The notes below the pieces were generated by a model that ran no database searches, was not told the DNA's origin, and saw only the letters and a program-made list of their open reading frames with translations. From positions 1-64,000 of the forward strand of contig CAMDNZ010000010.1 of the NCBI GenBank assembly GCA_945903445.1: DNA of 64,000 bases. Direction: 5' to 3'. Below, piece after piece: positions 42,690 to 51,941 of this stretch; position 1 is the first letter of the stretch, and each line of letters opens with the position of its first letter. This stretch comes from Bordetella parapertussis (GTDB taxonomy: Bacteria; Pseudomonadota; Gammaproteobacteria; Burkholderiales; Burkholderiaceae_B). The position numbers and the translations under genes were made by a program.

Positions 42690-43607
42690 ATGAATCCGAA
42701 GGAAATCGAGGCTTTTCGGGCAGTGATGCTGTCCGGCTCGATGACGGTGGCCGCGAGGGATATTCACACCACGCAGCCCAATGTCAGCCGCTTGATCGCG
42801 CATCTCGAATATCAACTCGATATGAAGTTGTTCGAGCGTGCGGGCAACAAGCTTACGCCCACTGACGAGGCGATCGCCTTCTTCAGCGAGGTAGAGCGGT
42901 ATTACCTGGGCTTGAAGACGCTCAAGGATACCGCTCGCAATATCAAACAGTTCGGTGCCGGACGCTTACGCGTGGCGACGGCCCCCGCCTTGAGCGGAAG
43001 TTTTCTGGCGCGCGCTGTGGCCCGTTTTTCCGAGCAACGCCCGGGCGTGACTTTGTCGGTTCGCACGAATTATTCCGAGGCCATCGAGAATCTGGTCGCA
43101 TCGCAGCTGGCCGATCTGGCGCTGGCGGTGTTCGTGGGCAATACCGTCCAAAGCGCGGTGAATGCAGAGCAATTGGTTTCTGTTCGGGGCGTATGCATTT
43201 TGCCGCCCGGTCATCGCTTGGCCGATGCCAAAACGATCAAAGCCGCCGATCTGGCCGACGAGCATTTCGTGTCCTTGTCCCATCATGACGGATTGCGCGA
43301 ACGCATCGATGAGGCGTTTCAGTCCAAGCGAGTTGTGCGACGCATGACGCTGGAGACCGAGTTCATGGCGACGATCTGCCAGATGGTGTTGGAAGGCTTG
43401 GGCGTGAGCGTGGTAAGCCCGATCATGGCGCGCGATTACGAGTCGTGCGGGTTGATCGTCAAGCCGTTCTCGCCTGCGGTGTCGTTTCCGATCTCGCTGC
43501 TCAGTTCGAAGCACCGGCCTACCGGCATTCTCGCAAAGGCCTTCACCGACGCGGTCATGGACGTGTTGGCGGAGGATGGATACGTCCTGGCCAAAACGCG
43601 AAGCTAG
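42690..43607 (+). CDS. LysR-type regulator of the ABC/amine dehydrogenase operon
   Basis: A 305-residue LTTR with an N-terminal winged helix (KEIEAFRAVMLSGSMTVAAR then TTQPNVSRLIAHLE), resembling the opine regulators OccR/NocR in general layout. It is the last gene of the operon, 21 bases after ridA. It likely senses the imported substrate or its product, and may act on the GGTAT array upstream of 35579 (inference). Confidence 0.88.
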   Translation: MNPKEIEAFRAVMLSGSMTVAARDIHTTQPNVSRLIAHLEYQLDMKLFERAGNKLTPTDEAIAFFSEVERYYLGLKTLKDTARNIKQFGAGRLRVATAPALSGSFLARAVARFSEQRPGVTLSVRTNYSEAIENLVASQLADLALAVFVGNTVQSAVNAEQLVSVRGVCILPPGHRLADAKTIKAADLADEHFVSLSHHDGLRERIDEAFQSKRVVRRMTLETEFMATICQMVLEGLGVSVVSPIMARDYESCGLIVKPFSPAVSFPISLLSSKHRPTGILAKAFTDAVMDVLAEDGYVLAKTRS

Positions 43608-43761
43608 GCTCGATCCAGGTGGTCAGCGTTCGAGGGTCGTTGCCGTACACGCGCCGAGCGACCTCTGTCGGGTGAGCGACGTTCAAAGCGAATTCCGCCA
43701 CGACTGCCATCATGTCGATAGGGTTGGAATGTCTGTGGTTCGGCAAATCACGAGCCAGGCG

Positions 43762-44655
43762 TCACGATGTGGCAGGCATCGTTAGGTAATCGACGAGCAG
43801 GCGGGCAAAGGGCGACAGCGCGCCATTGCCCGGATAGGCCAACAGCAATTGCCTGTGTGCCCAGGAATCGGCCATGGGAATCCTATGCAGGCGGTCGATC
43901 GAGGCGCAACGGCGTGCCGCAGTCTGGGGCACGATGCCCACACCTATTCCCGCACCGGCCATTTTGCACACGGCGTCCAAAGTACCCAAGCGGACGCGGT
44001 AGCGTAGTCGAGCGCCCAGACGTCGCGCCTGAACGTCGATCAGCCTCTGCAGGGCGCTGCGGTCGTTCAAGCCTACAAAATCCATGTCCAGCAGATCGGT
44101 CAGCGCGAGGTGGCGCGAGGCGGCCAGACGATGGCCGCGCTGGACGACCGCGACCAGCGGGTCAGAGCGGATGTGTTGGGTATGCAGACCGGCCAGATCC
44201 TCGGCATTGGAGAGCAACCCGATATCGCAGGTGCCCATGCGTAGCGCATCGGCGATCGCGTGGCTCGAGTGTTCCTCGATCTCGATGGCGACGCGCGGGT
44301 ACTTGTGCAAAAACGCCGGTAAGACGGCCGGTAGATGCTCCTGTGCGCCAGCCGTGTTGCACATGATGCGGACATGGCCAGCCAAGCCGCGCCCGAAGTC
44401 GTCCAGATCGCCGTGCAGGCGATCCATTTGCGCGAGCACCACCCGAGCATGGCGCAGCAAAGTGTGACCCGCATCGGTGAGCGTACAGGCGCGGCGTCCG
44501 CGGTTCAGCAATGGGACATTCAGCGCCGACTCCATGCCGCGGATGCGTTCGCTGGCCGAGGCCACCGTCATGTGGGCACGTGTCGCGCCGGCGGTAATCG
44601 TGCCGCTGTCGGCCACATACACGAACAGTCGCAGGTCGGTCAGATCGAATCGCAT
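43762..44655 (-). CDS. LysR-type regulator divergent from TauE-like permease
   Basis: A 297-residue LTTR: winged helix DLTDLRLFVYVADSGTITAG and MTVASASERIRGMESAL, then effector domain. It is divergent from the TauE-type gene with a 132-base gap, so likely its regulator. Start at the methionine of MRFDLTD (44655); the longer frame to 44694 has no family match. It converges on the LysR gene ending at 43607. Confidence 0.88.
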   Translation of the reverse strand: MRFDLTDLRLFVYVADSGTITAGATRAHMTVASASERIRGMESALNVPLLNRGRRACTLTDAGHTLLRHARVVLAQMDRLHGDLDDFGRGLAGHVRIMCNTAGAQEHLPAVLPAFLHKYPRVAIEIEEHSSHAIADALRMGTCDIGLLSNAEDLAGLHTQHIRSDPLVAVVQRGHRLAASRHLALTDLLDMDFVGLNDRSALQRLIDVQARRLGARLRYRVRLGTLDAVCKMAGAGIGVGIVPQTAARRCASIDRLHRIPMADSWAHRQLLLAYPGNGALSPFARLLVDYLTMPATS

Positions 44656-44787
44656 GACGGGAAATCTAGCATGTTCAGCCTCAGGCTGTTCCATAGGCCA
44701 AGTAAAGCAAATCCTGCTGGCCGGAAAGATCGGGTCGGCCGCAGAATCGAGGTTTCGATGCGTGCGCTGCGGTGGTAGGAGAATGGG

Positions 44788-45540
44788 ATGGACGGAGTCG
44801 ATGCGACGGGGTGGGCAACGGCGTTCGCCTTAGGTGTGTTTCTGCTGGCGGGCGTGGTCAAGGGCGTGGTGGGTCTGGGTTTGCCTACCGTGGCCATGGC
44901 GCTGCTGGCCTTGGTGATGGAGCCGACGCAGGCGGCGGCATTGTTGATCGTGCCCTCGTTGGCGACCAATTTCTGGCAGATGCGGACGCTTGCCGAACTA
45001 AAGAAATTGTGGCGACCTTTGGCGGGTATGCAGGTGGGCGTCGTGATGGGAACGCTGGGCGGTGCCTGGTACCTGGGTGCGCCATCGGGACAGGTTGCCG
45101 GGTTTGCCTTGGGTGCTGCGCTAGTGGCATATGCCGTATGGGGATTGTGGGGCAGGCCGCGCACGGTGCCCGAATCGATGCGGGTCTACTGCGGTCCGGT
45201 AGTGGGCATATTGACGGGCGTGGTGACGGCGGCGACAGGGGTGTTCGTGATGCCGGCCGTGCCCTACCTACAGTCGATCGGGCTGTCGCGCGATGGTTTG
45301 ATTCGAGCGATGGGCGTGTCGTTCACGGTATCCACGCTGGCGCTGGCCGTGGGCTTGAGTGTCAATGGCGGCTACGACGAAAGTATTGCAGGGTGGTCGT
45401 TGGCGATGCTGCTGCCGGCCCTGATCGGTATGGCCGTGGGACAGCGCTTGCGGCGTGCGATGTCGCCCGTCGTCTTTCGGCGAGTGTTCATGGTCAGTAC
45501 ACTGGCGCTGGGGGCGTACCTCATGCTGCGAACGCTTTGA
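44788..45540 (+). CDS. TauE/SafE-family permease
   Basis: A 250-residue membrane protein with seven to eight hydrophobic segments. GVVKGVVGLGLPTVAMALL near residue 24 and a matching second-half GILTGVVTAATGVFVMPAVP form the internal repeat typical of TauE/SafE (DUF81) proteins. These move sulfonate or other organic anions out of or into cells. Substrate unknown. The divergent LysR gene is the likely regulator. It ends convergent to an FAD oxidase. Confidence 0.88.
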   Translation: MDGVDATGWATAFALGVFLLAGVVKGVVGLGLPTVAMALLALVMEPTQAAALLIVPSLATNFWQMRTLAELKKLWRPLAGMQVGVVMGTLGGAWYLGAPSGQVAGFALGAALVAYAVWGLWGRPRTVPESMRVYCGPVVGILTGVVTAATGVFVMPAVPYLQSIGLSRDGLIRAMGVSFTVSTLALAVGLSVNGGYDESIAGWSLAMLLPALIGMAVGQRLRRAMSPVVFRRVFMVSTLALGAYLMLRTL

Positions 45541-45591
45541 TCTCAGCCGAGGCTTGCCGTATTTTCGGCCTAAGCAGCCGCTATTCGGGCG

Positions 45592-46734
45592 CTATGCTGC
45601 TTTAGCTTGCGTGCTAGCGAGCGCCTGAAAACGAGCGGGCGACAATCCGCTGATATCCACTTTGCTCGTGCCATCCAAAATCAGTTCGGAGACCGCGCAA
45701 CCTGCTGCGGGCCCGAGTTGAAAACCGCTGGCCGAGAATCCGCAGGAATAGACCAGCTTCGGGATGTTGGGGCTAAAACCGATGATGGACGTCTTGTCGG
45801 GCGAGAAGCCGTCGATGCCGGACCACGCCCGATTCATCGACACGTTGGCCAAGAACGGGAACAAGTCGGTAACGATCCGAGCGCTGTTGGCCAGACGCGA
45901 AAAATCCAGCTCGGCATGAGCGGCCTCGAAATCTACGTCGCAATGCAGCTCGCCGCCAATGACGACCGTACCATTGTCGTATTGTTTGAACGACAGGCCG
46001 CGCGAGGCCGCGCCAACCACGGGATCGACGAAATGTGGCAGGCGCTGGGTGACCATCAGCATCAGACCGCCCGGCTCGACGGGCAGTTGTTCGCCGAGCG
46101 TTTCGGCCAGTCTGCCGGTCCAGGCGCCGGCAGCCATGACGACATACTCTGCCGATATTGAGCCGGTGGCGCTGTCCAACTGCCAGTTCGCGCCGCGTTG
46201 GTCGATGCGGTTCACTCGGCTGTTCTCGCGGATCTCGGCACCGGCGGTTTGCGCTGCACGGCGATAGGCCGTGACCGATTTGAAGGGGAGCGCGAAACCA
46301 TCGCGCTCGACCCAGATTGCGCCCGTGACGTGCTCGGATACAGCAGGCAACAAGCGTCGCGTCGTCTCGGCGTCGATCATCACTTCGTGGGTGTAGCCGT
46401 GCCGGTGTAGCGTGTCTACACGCTCTTGCAGGATGGCGATGTCGGCGATGCTCTCTGCGACTTTGATCTGACCACCGGTATAAAAGCCGGGGTCTTCGCC
46501 TAGTTCATTTGCCAGGTCGTGCCAGAGCGTACAGGACGCCAGGGACAGTGGGATTTCGGCGATCTTGCGACCCAGCGTGCGAACGCCTCCGGCGTTCACG
46601 CCCGAGGCATGGCGACCACAGTATTCGGCTTCCAGCACGACCACCCGCGCCCCGCGGCGCGCCAGATGGTAGGCCGTGGAACAGCCGTGAATACCCCCGC
46701 CGATGACGGCAACGTCGTATGCGGTATTGGCCAT
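45592..46734 (-). CDS. FAD-dependent amine oxidase, DAO family
   Basis: A 380-residue flavoprotein. The FAD fold is DVAVIGGGIHGCSTAYHLAR, then VVLEAEYCGRHASGVNAGGV, and near the end AWSGIDGFSPDKTSIIGFSP. It resembles sarcosine/D-amino acid oxidases and dehydrogenases. The substrate cannot be assigned; neighbours do not form an obvious pathway with it. The start is the ATG at 46734 of MANTAYD. Upstream in-frame residues look random. Confidence 0.86.
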   Translation of the reverse strand: MANTAYDVAVIGGGIHGCSTAYHLARRGARVVVLEAEYCGRHASGVNAGGVRTLGRKIAEIPLSLASCTLWHDLANELGEDPGFYTGGQIKVAESIADIAILQERVDTLHRHGYTHEVMIDAETTRRLLPAVSEHVTGAIWVERDGFALPFKSVTAYRRAAQTAGAEIRENSRVNRIDQRGANWQLDSATGSISAEYVVMAAGAWTGRLAETLGEQLPVEPGGLMLMVTQRLPHFVDPVVGAASRGLSFKQYDNGTVVIGGELHCDVDFEAAHAELDFSRLANSARIVTDLFPFLANVSMNRAWSGIDGFSPDKTSIIGFSPNIPKLVYSCGFSASGFQLGPAAGCAVSELILDGTSKVDISGLSPARFQALASTQAKAA

Positions 46735-46926
46735 GATGCGCGATCCCCTTGTGTTGAGAATCAATGTACCGGGATGCCGTAGCGGGGGCCAATACGGATA
46801 TCGAGGGGGGATATGCGGGAAACGTATGAAGTGGCTGCGAATGTCGGTGCACATGCATCGAGCAGCTGTCTAAACCATCCCTGAGAATCAGGACGCGCCT
46901 TGAACGATGCGAACGACGGACTCCCG

Positions 46927-48210
46927 CTACACCCCCATGGCAAGCACCACCCCATGCAGCACCAAACCGATGATTCCGCCGACCAAGGTGCCGTTGTAGC
47001 GGATGTACTGCAAGTCCTTGCCGATGCTCAGTTCCAGCTCATCGACCAACTGACGTTCGTCCCAGGCGCGTACCGTCTGCGAAATGTGCTGTGTGACACC
47101 TTGGCGTAGCCGATCCGTCAATCTTGCGGCACCGTCCAGCAGATGGGTGTTCAGCGCATCGCGCAAGGCAGGATCCGACTGAAGGGCGTTGCCGAAGGTG
47201 TTCAGTCCACTGGCGAGATGGCCTGCAATGGCCGATTGCGGGTCTTCCAGATCCTTGCGTAAGGCGTCGCGCACGTCGTCCCACAGCGCTTGAACGTAAC
47301 GCTGCAATTCAGGATGATCGATCAGCTTGCCTTTGATGTCGTCCACCCGGGCGATCAGTGCGGGATCGCTACGCAGCCGATCGACATAGCGCTCGAGCCA
47401 ACCCGCGTAGTCGGCCCGCAGCGGATGGGCAGGATCGGCCAGCACAGCTTGCAGCTCATCGACCAGGGCTCGTGCCAAACGGTCTGCAAGACTGTCCGAT
47501 ATATCGTCGATGGGTTTGATCAGATTCACCGTGCCGACGATACGTGGCCATTCCTGGCGGGCAAACTTCACCATCACGGCCGACGCCCGCCGCCTGATCG
47601 ATTCGTCGTCCAGATAGGCGCCCAGGCGCTCGAGCGCCTCGTCCAGCAGCGCTTGATGACGACCGTCTCGCGTCAGCACACCCAATACGTCGCCCGCCGT
47701 CGCGCTGGCATCCCATTGGCGCAGCCGCAACACCACGAAGGACTGAATCGCACCGCGTATGGCGCGGTCGTCCAAGGCGTTCAGACCTTGCGCGGCCCAG
47801 ACTCGCACCATGTCTGCAGCCATGCGGGCCTGCTCCGGCTGCTGCAACCACTGACCCAGACGCTTCGCGGGATCGAACACTTTCAGCTTGGCCAACAGGA
47901 TATCGGGCGTAAGGAAATGATCTCTGACGAACGCAGCCAGATTGTCGGCGATGCGCGCCTTGTTGCCTGGGATGATGGCCGTGTGTGGCACGGGTATTCC
48001 CATGGGATGACGGAACAAGGCCACCACGGCAAACCAGTCGGCCAAAGCGCCTACCGTGGCAGCCTCGCAGAAGGCGCGCACCCATGCCCATACACCCTGA
48101 TTGCCCATGGCGTGCGCGACTACGAAGCCGGACGTCGTCAACCCCAGCAGCACGAAGGCGCAGGTCTTCATACGCCGCAGCTCGCGGCGTCGGAAATCGT
48201 CAGCGGCCAC
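46927..48210 (-). CDS. DUF445-family membrane protein
   Basis: A 427-residue protein of the DUF445 (YjiN-like) family. It has an N-terminal span, the conserved WADWFAVVALFRHPMGIPVPHTAIIP-type core (here ADWFAVVALFRHP then MGIPVPHTAIIP), long predicted coiled-coil helices in the middle, and a terminal span (GTLVGGIIGLVLHGVVLAMG). Function of the family is unknown. The start is uncertain: GTG 48210 has GGGG upstream; a TTG at 48228 is also in frame. Confidence 0.8.
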   Translation of the reverse strand: MAADDFRRRELRRMKTCAFVLLGLTTSGFVVAHAMGNQGVWAWVRAFCEAATVGALADWFAVVALFRHPMGIPVPHTAIIPGNKARIADNLAAFVRDHFLTPDILLAKLKVFDPAKRLGQWLQQPEQARMAADMVRVWAAQGLNALDDRAIRGAIQSFVVLRLRQWDASATAGDVLGVLTRDGRHQALLDEALERLGAYLDDESIRRRASAVMVKFARQEWPRIVGTVNLIKPIDDISDSLADRLARALVDELQAVLADPAHPLRADYAGWLERYVDRLRSDPALIARVDDIKGKLIDHPELQRYVQALWDDVRDALRKDLEDPQSAIAGHLASGLNTFGNALQSDPALRDALNTHLLDGAARLTDRLRQGVTQHISQTVRAWDERQLVDELELSIGKDLQYIRYNGTLVGGIIGLVLHGVVLAMGV

Positions 48211-48532
48211 TAGGCACCCCGGTTTCAAAATTGAGCCCTACATTGCCACGAACGCCTCGCGGATGACCAGCGACGAGAGGCAAGGTCACAGTTCCTCACA
48301 CATCGAGACGTAATTCGAACAATCATGAAAATGACGCGATTCATGCAGCATTCACCGTCTATGTCTGCGAATGCCTTGCCATCAAGTGCCATTTGTAAGC
48401 CTGGGCAGGCTGGCACCTCAGGTGGTTGTCAGTGACATGGGAGATGCTCGTCTTTCGTGCCTACTACCTGAAGCCAAAAGTGAAGGTTAGTAGAGGAAAC
48501 CTTCACGCGTGGTTCTACCCTGAGGTGCACGA
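48211..48532. other. Intergenic control region between DUF445 gene and PQQ dehydrogenase
   Basis: A 322-base divergent region with no convincing gene. Its only clear element is the inverted repeat 48480-48506. It should hold the promoters of both flanking genes. Confidence 0.5.
48480..48506. promoter_or_regulatory. Inverted repeat upstream of the PQQ dehydrogenase
   Basis: GTGAAGGTT (48480-48488) and AACCTTCAC (48498-48506) are exact inverted 9-mers spaced by nine bases, ending 26 bases before the start codon. Centre-to-centre spacing near two helical turns suits a dimeric repressor; a message hairpin is the alternative. Confidence 0.6.
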
Positions 48533-51037
48533 ATGTCCACTGTCCCTTCATCTCCTACGCCGCAGCGCTCTGTATTGCGCGGCATCGTTGGAGTCGTCGC
48601 GGTCGTCGCCGGCCTGACTTATCTTGGCGCGGGCGGCTGGCTCGGCTTTTTGGGCGGGTCTTGGTATTACGCAATTGCCGGCCTGGCCCTCATTGCATCG
48701 GGCAGCTTGTTGCTGTCGGGTAATCGGGCGGCTTTGGGCATTTATGCGGCGTTGTGCGCCGGCACGGTGCTTTGGACGGCGTGGGAATCGGGTCTGAATT
48801 ACTGGGGTTGGGTGCCGCGTTTGGGCTTCATCGTGGTCTTGGGGGTTTTTGTCGCCTTGACGGCACCGACGCTTGCACCGGGTCCGTCGCGCGGCGTGGC
48901 GCGCGGCGTCGCCGGTCTATTTGTGGTAGTGCTGTTGGCCGCGGTCGGTCTGGCGTTCGTGCCCTACGGCTTCGAACGTCCAGGCACTCTGCCGCAAGCA
49001 CGTATCGATTCCTTGGCGACCGACGTGGGTAATGCGCAGGTGGCCGATGCGCCGCCTGCTGGCGATTGGGCCGCATATGGCGGCAGCAATACAGGTACGC
49101 GTTATTCGTCGCTCACGCAGATCAACCGCGATAACGTCAAACAACTGACTCGTGCCTGGGAATACCGCACGGGCGACCTGCTTGAATATCGCTGGGGCGC
49201 TGAAACTACGCCGCTCAAAGTAGGCCATTCGCTGTACTTGTGCACCTCGCGCAACGTGGTGATTTCGGTTGACGCCGCAACGGGCAAAGAGCGCTGGCGC
49301 TACGACCCCAAGGTGCCCGACGAAGCGATTCCCTACACGGCTGCTTGCCGTGGCGTGAGTTACTACGAAGTGCCGAAGGCGCAACAACAAGCTGTCGCCG
49401 CACCGGCGGGAGATGCCGCTGCTGGCACCACGCCGGCGACGCCCGCAGCACCCGTAGCCAATGTCGCTCAAGCAGGTCAATGCGCAGCACGTATTTTCGC
49501 GCCGACCCTGGACGGCCGCATTCTGGCCCTGGACGCCGCTACCGGCGAACTGTGCAAAGGCTTTGGCAATAACGGTCAGGTCGACATCAAAGAAGGCATG
49601 GGTGTCACCCCGGCGGGCTACGTGTCCATCAACTCGGCACCGACGATCGTGCGCGATGTCGTGGTGACGGGTCATCAGGTGCTGGACGGTCAGCGTCGCG
49701 ATGCGCCATCGGGCGTTATCAAGGGCTTCGATGCCATGACCGGCGCGTTGCGCTGGGCGTGGGATTCGGGTCGTCCCGAGCGCAGTGGTCCGCTGGCCGC
49801 CGATGAAACCTATACGCGCGGTTCGCCCAATATGTGGACCACCGCGATCGGCGACAGCAAGCTGGGCCTGGTCTATCTGCCTATGGGTAACGCCGCCGCC
49901 GACTATTGGAGCGGATCGCGCACGCCCGCAGAGGACAAGTACGGCACCTCGCTGGTGGCGCTGGACGTGACCACGGGCTTGCCCAAGTGGCACTTCCAGG
50001 TCGCACGCAAGGACGTGTGGGATTACGACTTGGGTTCGCAGCCGACGCTGATCGATTTCCCGGCGGCAGACGGCAAGAAGGTGCCGGCCATTCTGTTGCC
50101 GACCAAGCAGGGCGACATCTACGTGTTCAATCGCGAAACCGGCGAATCCTTGTTCGGTATCGATAACCGGCCTGTTCCGCAAGGCGGTGCCGAGCCCGAG
50201 CAACGCTCGAGAACTCAGCCGTTCTCGCGTTATCACACGCTGCAAAAGCCCGATCTGACCGAGCGCTCGATGTGGGGTATTTCAGCGTTCGATCAGATGT
50301 TCTGCCGCATTCAGTATCGCCAGGCCAGCTATCAAGGCATCTACACCCCGCCTGAAGCGGATCGCCCCAACATCCAGTACACCGGCTATAACGGTGGTTC
50401 GGATTGGGGCAGCGTGGCTGTCGATCCGGTGCGTGGCGTGATCGTGGCGAACTACAACGACATGCCCAACTACAACCGACTGGTGCCGCGCGAAGAAGCC
50501 AACCGCAAAGGCTGGAAGCCGCGTGAAGAGTTGGACGAATTGAAGGGCGGTGCCGAAGGTGCGGGCGATCCGCAAGCCGGTACGCCGTTCGCCATCGACG
50601 TGAACGCGGGTTGGCGAGTGCCGTTCACCGGAATGCTGTGCAAAGAGCCGCCTTACGGCGGCATCCGCGCCATCGATCTGGTGACGGGCAAGACCGTGTG
50701 GGATCGCCCCCTGGGCACCGCTCGCAAGAACGGTCCCTTTGGCATCCCGTCGGGCCTGCCGATCGAAATCGGTACGCCGAACAACGGTGGCTCGGTGGTG
50801 ACTGCTGGCGGTTTGGTGTTCATTGCCGCCGCGACCGACGATCTGATCCGCGCGATCGATCTGGAAACGGGCGAGACCGTGTGGCAGGACGTGCTGCCGG
50901 CAGGCGGCCAAGCCAACCCGCTGGTGTATGAGGCAAACGGTCAGCAGTATTTGCTGATCGTGGCAGCAGGCCACCACTTCATGGAAACCCCGACGGGTGA
51001 CTATGTGATCGCCTACGCGTTGCCGAAAAAGCAGTAA
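48533..51037 (+). CDS. Membrane-bound PQQ-dependent dehydrogenase, glucose/quinate/shikimate family
   Basis: An 834-residue inner-membrane quinoprotein. About five N-terminal spans (residues 15-145) anchor a periplasmic PQQ propeller. GDWAAYGGSNTGTRYSSLTQ opens the propeller, VVISVDAATGKERWRYDP is a propeller tryptophan motif, and LVSLDVTTG-type repeats follow. It oxidises a sugar or polyol and feeds electrons to ubiquinone. Which one (glucose or quinate) cannot be decided here. An Ala/Pro/Thr-rich insert (about residues 286-318) sits inside the propeller. GAGGTG precedes the ATG. No pqq genes are in the window. Confidence 0.9.
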   Translation: MSTVPSSPTPQRSVLRGIVGVVAVVAGLTYLGAGGWLGFLGGSWYYAIAGLALIASGSLLLSGNRAALGIYAALCAGTVLWTAWESGLNYWGWVPRLGFIVVLGVFVALTAPTLAPGPSRGVARGVAGLFVVVLLAAVGLAFVPYGFERPGTLPQARIDSLATDVGNAQVADAPPAGDWAAYGGSNTGTRYSSLTQINRDNVKQLTRAWEYRTGDLLEYRWGAETTPLKVGHSLYLCTSRNVVISVDAATGKERWRYDPKVPDEAIPYTAACRGVSYYEVPKAQQQAVAAPAGDAAAGTTPATPAAPVANVAQAGQCAARIFAPTLDGRILALDAATGELCKGFGNNGQVDIKEGMGVTPAGYVSINSAPTIVRDVVVTGHQVLDGQRRDAPSGVIKGFDAMTGALRWAWDSGRPERSGPLAADETYTRGSPNMWTTAIGDSKLGLVYLPMGNAAADYWSGSRTPAEDKYGTSLVALDVTTGLPKWHFQVARKDVWDYDLGSQPTLIDFPAADGKKVPAILLPTKQGDIYVFNRETGESLFGIDNRPVPQGGAEPEQRSRTQPFSRYHTLQKPDLTERSMWGISAFDQMFCRIQYRQASYQGIYTPPEADRPNIQYTGYNGGSDWGSVAVDPVRGVIVANYNDMPNYNRLVPREEANRKGWKPREELDELKGGAEGAGDPQAGTPFAIDVNAGWRVPFTGMLCKEPPYGGIRAIDLVTGKTVWDRPLGTARKNGPFGIPSGLPIEIGTPNNGGSVVTAGGLVFIAAATDDLIRAIDLETGETVWQDVLPAGGQANPLVYEANGQQYLLIVAAGHHFMETPTGDYVIAYALPKKQ

Positions 51038-51075
51038 GCGTTCGACGCTAAGCATGGCTGGCGCTCGCATGTGAA

Positions 51076-51111
51076 AAGCCGGGGTGCGCCGACGAGTGCC
51101 CCGGTTTTTTT
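51076..51111 (+). terminator. Terminator after the PQQ dehydrogenase
   Basis: CCGGGG (51079-51084) pairs with CCCCGG (51099-51104), followed by TTTTTTT. Rho-independent terminator 41 bases after the stop. Confidence 0.85.
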
Positions 51112-51187
51112 ACGCCGTCGATGGCGATAGGATTTTCGCGCGATATGCGGCAAGGCTAAGATCTTGTCGCTACCGTCTTTGCCGTGA

Positions 51188-51835
51188 TTACAGAGCTGCC
51201 AGCTGCATTAACCGCTCCAGGTACTGGCGTTCTTCACGCAGCATGGCGAGCACTTCGCCCTCCACCCGTTCGAGCGGATAGTCGTTCATGTCTACCGACA
51301 TCCCCAGCGCCAGCAAGCGGGTCTCGCTGATATTCAGCGAGATGGCAATGGTGAAGTGGCGTTGCGCGGGGTAGTGGGCCAGCCGCCATTCGTCGCGCGG
51401 CGCATCCAGCGCCTGATAAAGCGCGGCGGTGTGAGGCAAGGCACTGCCGACCCGCAGATTGACGATCAACAGCTTGCGCCGTTCGGCCTCACTGGTCGCA
51501 CGGGCCAGCAAGGTGACGGCATCTTTGTTTTTCTCGCCAATGTTGACGGTGCCCGAGCACGCATCGGCCAAGCGTTGCAGGGCCTCCTGCACGGCGGCCG
51601 TCACCCCCATGCTTTCGAGCGTGGTGAAGCCCAGCTCCAGCATCTGCGGCCCCAGGGACCACAGCGATCCCTCGCGCCGCACATAGCCCTCGCGCTCCAA
51701 CGTATTCAAGAACCGCAGCACCGTGGAGTGCGGCAACTCGACGTTCTTGGATAGCTCGGCTAGCGTCTGCCGTGGCCGTTGTCCAAATGCGCGTAATACG
51801 GATAGACACCTCTGAACCGACCTGTTATCGTTCAT
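51188..51835 (-). CDS. IclR-family regulator of the hydantoinase cluster
   Basis: A 215-residue regulator. The N-terminal winged helix is SVQRCLSVLRAFGQRPRQTL and LPHSTVLRFLNTLEREGYV; the C-terminal IclR ligand domain is somewhat short compared with the usual 250-260 residues. It is divergent from hyuA, with a perfect palindrome between. AGGTGA is correctly placed before the ATG at 51835. It probably represses or activates hyuA-hyuB-oxidase in response to a pathway intermediate. Confidence 0.88.
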   Translation of the reverse strand: MNDNRSVQRCLSVLRAFGQRPRQTLAELSKNVELPHSTVLRFLNTLEREGYVRREGSLWSLGPQMLELGFTTLESMGVTAAVQEALQRLADACSGTVNIGEKNKDAVTLLARATSEAERRKLLIVNLRVGSALPHTAALYQALDAPRDEWRLAHYPAQRHFTIAISLNISETRLLALGMSVDMNDYPLERVEGEVLAMLREERQYLERLMQLAAL

Positions 51836-51853
51836 TTTAATCACCTGATGAAC

Positions 51854-51878
51854 ACAATGTTCATTAAATGAACATTGT
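51854..51878. promoter_or_regulatory. IclR operator between iclR-type gene and hyuA
   Basis: ACAATGTTCATT (51854-51865) and AATGAACATTGT (51867-51878) are exact inverted 12-mers around a single base. It lies 18 bases before the IclR start and 63 before hyuA, so one dimer could control both directions. Confidence 0.85.
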
Positions 51879-51941
51879 AGCAGAGCAAAACAGGCCGGCA
51901 TCATACGAACCGGCCATTCAGTTCCAAAACGGGGAATGTTC

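Noticed and set aside
45572..45602. AAGCAGC/GCTGCTT stem between the TauE-like gene and the FAD oxidase as a bidirectional terminator
   Set aside because: The right arm overlaps the end of the oxidase gene, and the stem is short with a long loop.
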